Shown here one piece after another: positions 40,834 to 47,171 of a stretch of 47,171 bases of DNA. The notes beneath the pieces were generated by a model. It worked only from the letters and a program-made list of their open reading frames with translations, searched no databases and was not told where the DNA came from. Source of the stretch: an uncultured Clostridia bacterium (GTDB lineage Bacteria > Bacillota > Clostridia > Oscillospirales > Ruminococcaceae); the NCBI GenBank assembly GCA_947629945.1, contig CANRFR010000007.1:1-47171 (forward strand), written 5' to 3'. The translations under genes were made by a program, and so were the position numbers. Every line of letters starts with the position of its first letter. Position 1 is the stretch's first letter.

Positions 40834-41465
40834 ATCGCGCCCTCCTTTCGCTCATAGGAGGAAGAATTTTTGGATTTTTTGCGTTTTCCCGTAACGGCTC
40901 TGCAAACCGCCGCCAAAATTCCCACCAAGAAAAATCCGAAGAACGGCGATTTGGCGGCGGGCATCGGCGGGTCGAACCAGCGCTTTCCGAAAAACGTTCC
41001 GAACGCCAGCAGCTCGCGTATTATGCCCACGGCGAACGCCGCTATAGCGTATCCCAGCACATAAACGAACGCGTCTATCGCCATTATGCCGTACGGCTTG
41101 AGGTAAAAGCGGCTTTCCGTTTTGGCAAGCAGCAGCGAGTTCACCGTAAGAAGCTCTATATAAAGCATAACGCTTTCGGTCGTTTCGGGAAACCATCTTT
41201 CAAGAAGTATCACCGTCGGTATAAACATTCCCGCCGCGACCACCGCGTAAAGCAGCGTTCTCACCGTATAAACGATCTTGCGCGGAATAAATCGGCACAG
41301 CAAAATGCTCGTATAGCTCATCATAAAGAAGCTCAGCACCAATACCACAGCACGTTCGCCGGTGGTCGCCGCCACGATGATGGGCGCTGTAACCAGTCCG
41401 CTCATCAGGACAATGTTCTGCTTTAACAGACCGTCAAAGTTCGCGGAGTATTTACTTTTGCTCAT
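40830..41465 (-). CDS. RnfE-like integral membrane subunit lacking both Fe-S cysteines
   Basis: 211 residues, six membrane helices plus a basic cytoplasmic tail. NFDGLLKQNIVLMSGL, LYIELLTVNSLLLAKTESRF and AVGIIRELLAFGTFFG align with RnfE. Canonical RnfE has a cysteine in GxCPTLAV and in VVNCIILARAEAF; here the positions read TAPIIVA (A27 before P28) and VNSLLLAKTES (S110). The protein therefore cannot supply its two ligands to the membrane [2Fe-2S] cluster. It overlaps rnfD by 14 nt and rnfA by 4 nt. Confidence 0.78.
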   Translation of the reverse strand: MSKSKYSANFDGLLKQNIVLMSGLVTAPIIVAATTGERAVVLVLSFFMMSYTSILLCRFIPRKIVYTVRTLLYAVVAAGMFIPTVILLERWFPETTESVMLYIELLTVNSLLLAKTESRFYLKPYGIMAIDAFVYVLGYAIAAFAVGIIRELLAFGTFFGKRWFDPPMPAAKSPFFGFFLVGILAAVCRAVTGKRKKSKNSSSYERKEGAI

Positions 41466-42687
41466 CGGTTTTGTCCTCCTCCGCAGTCAATAGTTCCTTA
41501 TCGCTTGGCTGAATGCTCGACTGAACGCTTGGCTCGACACTTTCGGGCTTTATCCGAACACCCTCTGCGTCCACGATGTCGGCGTTTCGTTTGCTTTTTC
41601 TGCGGGGACGGCGCTGTTTGGTTATCTTGCCGTCGATTGGCGGGGTGTTGTAGCGGTATTTCTCCGGCAGCTCTATCTCCTGAGTGTCCGAAAGCCTTAT
41701 CCCGCCGACCTGTATCTGCGTTTTGGATTTTTCAAACGTGTTTATATAGGTCTTCTTCCAATAAATTACGTTTTCCACAACGCGGTCAAAACTGGAACAA
41801 AGGGCGCACGTTATCAGTTGTGCAAAAACGAAGCTGCCCTCGGTTCTTCCGAAAAACCTGAACATCATCGCAGTGCAGCCCAACATTATACCATAAAGTA
41901 TCTTGCCCGTGTTTGACTTGGGTATTCTGTAAGGCTCTGCGGCGAGAAAGACCGTTCCGAAAACGATATATCCGGAGGAAAGCTCGTATACCACGGATTG
42001 AAGCCCCGTTATCTCAGCACGCGGGAAAAAGAACGCCAGCAGTCCCGCCGTAAGCAGGCAAGAGAACGACGCCAAAACACTGTTGCTTCTGCGGAACGCC
42101 ATACATATACCGCACACTAGGATAAGTCCCGTGAAAACGGCGCCGATAGGTCCGGAGATAAGCCCCATCATCGTGTCGCCAATGCTTTGCGAAGGAACGC
42201 TGTGAAGATTGAGCGAATACTCCACCGAGCGGCTCACTGTTCCCGAAAAATTATCGAACACCGCGACCTTTTCGCCGTATTTCGGAAAATAGAGCATATC
42301 CGCCGGGTAGCAGATTATCAAAAACGCCGCTGAAATGGCGGGAGGACAGAACACGATGTTGTCCGAGCCGCCGAAAAGATGTTTTCCCACTGCCACGCAA
42401 ACCAGCGCCGACAAAATAATGAGCCACACGGACACCGTCACCGGCATCATCATGGCGGCTGCCAATCCCCAAAACGGCACCGCCGTATCCTTTATATCAT
42501 ATTTTAATTTTCGTATCTTACAGCACACAGCGTCCGTTATCATACACGCAAGAACGCTTAAAACCGCGACGAACGCAGCTCGCGCGCCCTGCAAAAACAC
42601 GGCGGGCACCAACAAAAGCGCCATTATCACAAATCTTTCGAGATAAACGCGGCGGGGTTCCCGCTCGGCGAGTTTTATCATTGACAT
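41452..42687 (-). CDS. RnfD-like (NqrB family) integral membrane subunit with long C-terminal tail
   Basis: 411 residues. Helices to about residue 300 follow the RnfD/NqrB plan, with GKHLFGGSDNIVFCPPAISAAFLI matching the conserved FGG...NPA region. The canonical covalent-FMN site (D-x-x-S/T-G-A-T) is not found; the nearest stretch is FDNFSGTVSRS at 144-154, one residue out of register. About 100 extra C-terminal residues are cytoplasmic, first basic (RRPRRKSKRN), then acidic. The start overlaps the rpe stop by one base (TAATG). Confidence 0.75.
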   Translation of the reverse strand: MSMIKLAEREPRRVYLERFVIMALLLVPAVFLQGARAAFVAVLSVLACMITDAVCCKIRKLKYDIKDTAVPFWGLAAAMMMPVTVSVWLIILSALVCVAVGKHLFGGSDNIVFCPPAISAAFLIICYPADMLYFPKYGEKVAVFDNFSGTVSRSVEYSLNLHSVPSQSIGDTMMGLISGPIGAVFTGLILVCGICMAFRRSNSVLASFSCLLTAGLLAFFFPRAEITGLQSVVYELSSGYIVFGTVFLAAEPYRIPKSNTGKILYGIMLGCTAMMFRFFGRTEGSFVFAQLITCALCSSFDRVVENVIYWKKTYINTFEKSKTQIQVGGIRLSDTQEIELPEKYRYNTPPIDGKITKQRRPRRKSKRNADIVDAEGVRIKPESVEPSVQSSIQPSDKELLTAEEDKTDEQK

Positions 42688-43340
42688 TATCCTTTCAGCG
42701 CGGCGTTAAGCTCACGCATATCCTTTGCTTTAAACAGGCTCGTTCCCGCAACAAGCACATTTGCTCCCGCGGTTCTCGCCGTTTTTGCGGTGTCGGCGTT
42801 TATGCCGCCGTCCACTTGAATATCCAACTTTGAAAAGCCGTTTTCATCGGCATAGCGGCGGATAGTTTCGACCTTGGTCATCATTTCGTTCATAAAACTT
42901 TGGCCGCCGTAACCCGGCTCCACGGTCATCACAAGTATCATATCGCACTGCGCGATGAAGTCGAGAGCGCGCTCCGCGGGTGTTTGGGGCTTTATCGCCA
43001 CAGCCGCCTTTAAGCCCCTCTCGTGGATCTTCTCCAAACACATCGGTACGTCGCAGGCGCTCTCTGCGTGAATCGTTATTATATCCGCGCCCGCGTCGGC
43101 GAACAGGTCTATTTGATGCGTCGGATCCTCAACCATCAAGTGAATATCCAGCGGCAGCTCGGTCGCTCTCCTCACGCACCTCAGCACGGGCGAGCCGTAG
43201 GTTATCTGCTCCACGAAGCGTCCGTCCATCACGTCAAAATGTATCCAATCAACGCCTGCGGCTTCGCAGCGCCGAACCTCGTTTGCAATATCTGCCATAT
43301 CACACGCCAACAGCGACGCGGAAACAATAATATCGTTTAT
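42687..43340 (-). CDS. rpe: Ribulose-phosphate 3-epimerase with non-canonical start codon
   Basis: TIM-barrel epimerase interconverting ribulose-5-P and xylulose-5-P in the pentose phosphate pathway. Family motifs: IIVSASLLACDMADI (beta-1), WIHFDVMDGRFV, DIHLMVEDP, MTVEPGYGGQSFM, DIQVDGGIN and LVAGTSLF. The first standard in-frame start is TTG at 43310, which would delete strand beta-1 with its conserved serine. Upstream in frame are ATA (43340) and ATT codons only, plus CTG at 43349. AAAAAGGA lies 9 nt before the ATA at 43340, giving about 217 residues, so I place the start there. A sequencing error (ATG read as ATA) is the alternative. Confidence 0.85.
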   Translation of the reverse strand: MNDIIVSASLLACDMADIANEVRRCEAAGVDWIHFDVMDGRFVEQITYGSPVLRCVRRATELPLDIHLMVEDPTHQIDLFADAGADIITIHAESACDVPMCLEKIHERGLKAAVAIKPQTPAERALDFIAQCDMILVMTVEPGYGGQSFMNEMMTKVETIRRYADENGFSKLDIQVDGGINADTAKTARTAGANVLVAGTSLFKAKDMRELNAALKG

Positions 43341-43345
43341 AGTTA

Positions 43346-44443
43346 TCAGTCCTTTTTCACCGCGATAAGCGGTATTGTCATTTCATCGGCGGTAAGCCCC
43401 GCATGGTTTCCCACGAAGTTTTTGCTTTTCTTGTTGTATATAGAAATGTCGCCGATACCCACAGCGATATAGTCGCCAAGCATTTCGTCGAAGCGCGGAT
43501 GCGGCGTGCCCTTACCGAAAAGCTGCCGCTCTTTGACCTCCGCTTTCGACATAAGCATAAATTTATCGACGAAATGTTCCGCGAATGCCGCTTTCAGTTG
43601 TTCCTCCATGCCGTTCTTAACAAACAGATTCAAACAACGCGGTTCTATCGACGGCATTCTCACAAGACATTCCATTATGTCGGGGTAGTCCGTGATAACG
43701 GCTTTCGGGCTGTCGATATGCCCGTGATCCGCCGTGACGAACACCAACGTATCCGACAGCTCTCCGACAAGCGCTTCAATCTCACATTCAAGCGAACGCA
43801 GCGTCGATTTGGCGCGTTCGCCGAAGCAGCCCTTGCGGTGCATTATCGTATCGGGCTGATCCCAATACGCGTAGATATATTTTTCGCTGTCCTTATTGCA
43901 CAGCCGCTTTATCTCGCCGCACAGACTGCCGAAATCTTTGGGAAACGGCTCGGAAAACGGCGCGAGAAAATGCGCCTCATATCCCGCCGCTTCTATTTGC
44001 GCACCCAGTTTATTGTACGGTACATATTTCCACGCAATGCTGTCACCTTCTATTTGTATGTCGGTGTCGAAGTCTTGGTTGAGAAAATACACCACATTTT
44101 TGTCAACTTCCGGGAAATATCCCGTCCAGCCCAGCCACGCAGTCTGTACGGGAAACAAACCGCTGTCCATCGCCGTAGTAGCGGCAACCGTTGTCGGAGG
44201 AAATACCGAGGAGTATGTTCCCGCAAGGCGGCTTCGGAAAAAGCCGTTCGGTTCTAAGTTGGCTTCAATGATGTTATTCCCCATTCCGTCAAGCAAAATC
44301 ACAACAACGTTTTTAAAGCGCCGCTCCAACAGACTGTCCGCAAGCGGCAGAGAGGGATTCAATGGTTCGGCGCCGAAATGCTTCAATATCGAGCACGCAA
44401 AATTCGCAATGCAGTTATCGTAATCGGGGTACAGAATTTTCAT
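43346..44443 (-). CDS. Alkaline-phosphatase-superfamily phosphodiesterase/nucleotide pyrophosphatase
   Basis: 365 residues of the type I phosphodiesterase (PF01663-like) fold. The metal site is visible: VVVILLDGMGNN (first Asp), PPTTVAATTAM carrying the likely Thr nucleophile, YAYWDQPDTIMHRKG and VTADHGHID, plus a late GNHAGLT. No signal peptide, so it acts in the cytoplasm. ATG at 44443 (MKILYPDYD) follows GGGAGG; a longer frame upstream lacks a ribosome site. It is the first gene of the rpe-Rnf-like run. Confidence 0.85.
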   Translation of the reverse strand: MKILYPDYDNCIANFACSILKHFGAEPLNPSLPLADSLLERRFKNVVVILLDGMGNNIIEANLEPNGFFRSRLAGTYSSVFPPTTVAATTAMDSGLFPVQTAWLGWTGYFPEVDKNVVYFLNQDFDTDIQIEGDSIAWKYVPYNKLGAQIEAAGYEAHFLAPFSEPFPKDFGSLCGEIKRLCNKDSEKYIYAYWDQPDTIMHRKGCFGERAKSTLRSLECEIEALVGELSDTLVFVTADHGHIDSPKAVITDYPDIMECLVRMPSIEPRCLNLFVKNGMEEQLKAAFAEHFVDKFMLMSKAEVKERQLFGKGTPHPRFDEMLGDYIAVGIGDISIYNKKSKNFVGNHAGLTADEMTIPLIAVKKD

Positions 44444-44552
44444 AAAACCTCCCGGCTTCAAATCGGCTTCGCACAAACTTCGCACAAGCTTCGCTCCGGC
44501 TTCGCTTTTTCCGAACAAATGAACAAGGTTCCCTTTTACACCATACATCTAT

Positions 44553-44581
44553 ATTTTATAATAAACTGCGCGTTAAGTCAA
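44553..44581 (-). promoter_or_regulatory. Promoter for the phosphodiesterase-rpe-Rnf-like operon
   Basis: Minus strand TTGACT (44581-44576), 17-nt spacer, TAAAAT (44558-44553). The leader contains short CTTCGCACAA direct repeats near 44465-44510. Confidence 0.65.
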
Positions 44582-44686
44582 GAGTGAAATCCTACTTTTT
44601 TTCAAATTTTCAGTAAGTGCGTTAAAATGTTCCAAACACGGCGAAAATTTTCAAATATATTTGGTTATTTTTATTTTTGGTTAGAC

Positions 44687-44715
44687 TTGAAAAAAATCAA
44701 AATATGTAGTATAAT
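44687..44715 (+). promoter_or_regulatory. Promoter for guaB
   Basis: TTGAAA (44687-44692), 17-nt spacer, TATAAT (44710-44715). The leader is only about 40 nt and holds no purine riboswitch. Confidence 0.8.
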
Positions 44716-44724
44716 AGAATCTAA

Positions 44725-46233
<1,509 letters not shown>

Positions 46234-46401
46234 CAGATGAAAGAAAATATACACCTTTACATAAATGAAACATTGTCGAACTAAAAAGTCGGCGATTTGT
46301 CCGCGATGTTTATGAGAGTATTTTAAAGTTTTAATTCTCGCGATTACTCCATAATCATATTGAAAAAATGTTTTTGCGGGCGGTATTGGAAAATAGTTCC
46401 A

Positions 46402-46427
46402 AAGGCGCGGAAATTGCTCCGCGCCTT
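46402..46427. terminator. Terminator hairpin downstream of guaB
   Basis: A perfect 10-bp stem AAGGCGCGGA / TCCGCGCCTT with a 6-nt loop, followed on the plus strand by ATTTCTTATTCTT. It lies ~170 nt after the guaB stop. The minus-strand small ORF ends in it, so it may serve both directions. Confidence 0.65.
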
Positions 46428-46515
46428 ATTTCTTATTCTTGGTGAAATTATGCTTCAAAATCAACGCGCAAACTCGTCGCCTATTCCTATTCAGCACAAT
46501 TTTCGCTTTTGTCAT
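46426..46515 (-). CDS. Putative 29-residue basic small protein
   Basis: MTKAKIVLNRNRRRV... is preceded by AGAAAGGATG with good spacing to ATG 46515. It ends with TAA immediately before the terminator hairpin. Upstream on the minus strand TTGCAG and AATAAT are 17 nt apart, a possible weak promoter. Nearly a third of the residues are Arg or Lys. No family recognised; chance cannot be excluded at this length. Confidence 0.35.
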   Translation of the reverse strand: MTKAKIVLNRNRRRVCALILKHNFTKNKK

Positions 46516-46592
46516 TTCAACATCCTTTCTCTTTTTACCGACACATTATTGACTAATGTACAAGAAACTGCAAAAAAATTTTTTAAAAACCC

Positions 46593-46621
46593 TTGACAAA
46601 CCATTGGCTTTATGTTATAAT
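46593..46621 (+). promoter_or_regulatory. Full-consensus promoter for tmRNA
   Basis: TTGACA (46593-46598), 17-nt spacer, TATAAT (46616-46621) with a TGn extension, about 28 nt before the mature tmRNA 5' end. Confidence 0.9.
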
Positions 46622-46649
46622 ATACTACTACGGAGATGTCCGCAGATTG

Positions 46650-47000
46650 GGGTCCGTAAAGGCTTCGACGGGGATCTTGAAGAGCGATAAGCGAGTAGTG
46701 AGGGCGAAATCACTTTAATAGTCGCAACTTAAATTTAAACGCAGACGACGATCTCGTTTTAGCGGCTGCCTAAGCGCGCCGCCGTCATACCCTGAGTTAC
46801 CGCGGGCGGGGATATGGCGTCACTACGCGGTGAACGACCTGAGCCTGTAGCCTTGAAGCTCTTGTTGTACTAAAGGCTGCCAAACGCGTAAGCCTGTTTG
46901 TCGGCGTTCGCGCAAGGGAGATCTAATTGACAAACTGCACTCGGAGAAGGTCGCCCGGACGGGTTTTCGGACAGGGGTTCAATTCCCCTCGGATCCACCA
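46650..47000 (+). ncRNA. ssrA: Transfer-messenger RNA (tmRNA)
   Basis: A 351-nt RNA for trans-translation rescue of stalled ribosomes. The mature 5' end GGGTCCG pairs perfectly with CGGATCC before the encoded ACCA at 47000. GGGGTTCAATTCCCC is the T-arm. The tag reading frame follows AGTCGCAACTTAAATTTAAAC and its stop lies at 46771-46773. The pseudoknot region follows. No permutation (two-piece form) is seen. SmpB is not in the window. Confidence 0.97.
46741..46773 (+). other. tmRNA proteolysis-tag reading frame
   Basis: Resume codon GCA at 46741; the encoded tag is ADDDLVLAAA followed by TAA. The LAA-type end is the ClpXP degradation signal, here with three terminal alanines. Confidence 0.85.
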
Positions 47001-47022
47001 TGAAACACTGACAAAAAAGATA

Positions 47023-47064
47023 TTATGCCCACAAACGGCTGTACAAAGCCATTTGTGGGCATAA
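47023..47064. terminator. Long hairpin after tmRNA
   Basis: An 18-bp stem TTATGCCCACAAACGGCT / AGCCATTTGTGGGCATAA (one mismatch) with a 6-nt loop. The plus strand has no U-tract after it, whereas the minus strand reads into TCTTTTTTG, so it also blocks transcription coming from the right. The last 107 bases of the window hold nothing I recognise. Confidence 0.7.
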
Positions 47065-47171
47065 ATCTTGTAAAAAACAGAAAACACCGTCCGTAGATAT
47101 TTTCGACACGAAAATGGACTTGAACCCTCCCCTACAAAATTTTCTTGGTTGAAATTGGATATTTTGACGAA

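Noticed and set aside
46360-46596. 78-residue plus-strand frame between guaB and ssrA
   Set aside because: It crosses the terminator hairpin and has no ribosome site.
46990-47140. Integration site for a mobile element at the tmRNA 3' end
   Set aside because: The GGACTTGAACCCTCCCCT stretch near 47115 is only vaguely like the tmRNA end; no integrase or true duplication is seen.

Overview
The window looks like part of a clostridial chromosome, probably Ruminococcaceae/Oscillospiraceae-like and gut-associated. The gene content is Firmicutes-type: SecDF fusion, YajC, BioY, a YtrA-like GntR operon, VanZ, the trmN6-rsmI pair, and tmRNA. Strong AGGAGG ribosome sites and near-consensus vegetative promoters with 17-nt spacers recur throughout. 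A choloylglycine (bile salt) hydrolase family gene points to an animal gut. No ribosomal RNA, tRNA, CRISPR array or intact transposase was seen.

Layout. 1-7.2 kb: start of a trkA-like gene (minus), then on the plus strand a two-gene FtsX/MacB-type ABC exporter, a membrane HD-GYP phosphodiesterase and a two-component pair. 7.3-9.7 kb: secDF (minus). 10.2-16.5 kb: two very large c-di-GMP proteins, each with an intact EAL domain and degenerate GGDEF domains. 16.6-20.9 kb: a leucine-rich-repeat protein, a GntR/ABC operon behind a long palindrome-rich leader, and VanZ. 21-24.7 kb: a zinc-ribbon/Sel1 protein, a YgjP metallopeptidase, the choloylglycine hydrolase and a GNAT enzyme. 24.7-28.1 kb (minus): a divergent protein kinase, a TerY-C-like zinc protein and small membrane or unknown proteins. 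28.1-31.2 kb: rsmI, trmN6, trkH. 31.4-35.5 kb: a polytopic membrane enzyme, a RING/DUF2628 protein and a KPEPKPQP-repeat protein. 36-44.4 kb (minus): AEC transporter, bioY, tetR, yajC, a DUF4015-like protein, three Rnf-like membrane subunits (A, E, D), rpe and a phosphodiesterase. 44.7-47 kb: guaB and ssrA (tmRNA).

Intergenic space is rich in small non-coding elements. There are two families of MITE-like palindromes (TIR GAGCYTG with TTA duplications; TIR GGGCACCTCTAAAAACC with TTWA duplications). A family of about 10-bp-period TTGACAGTT/TTGACAATT arrays abuts stop codons. A putative stand-alone ~145-nt small RNA lies at 36.0-36.2 kb, and a ~500-nt structured leader lies ahead of gntR.

The most unusual locus is the Rnf-like trio at 40.2-42.7 kb. 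The three integral subunits are present as an overlapping gene set, but RnfC, RnfG and RnfB are not in the window. Three of the four cysteines that hold the membrane [2Fe-2S] centre in Rnf/Nqr appear to be replaced, and the RnfD-like protein lacks a canonical flavin-acceptor motif. This suggests an Rnf-derived membrane complex that no longer carries electrons by the classical route.
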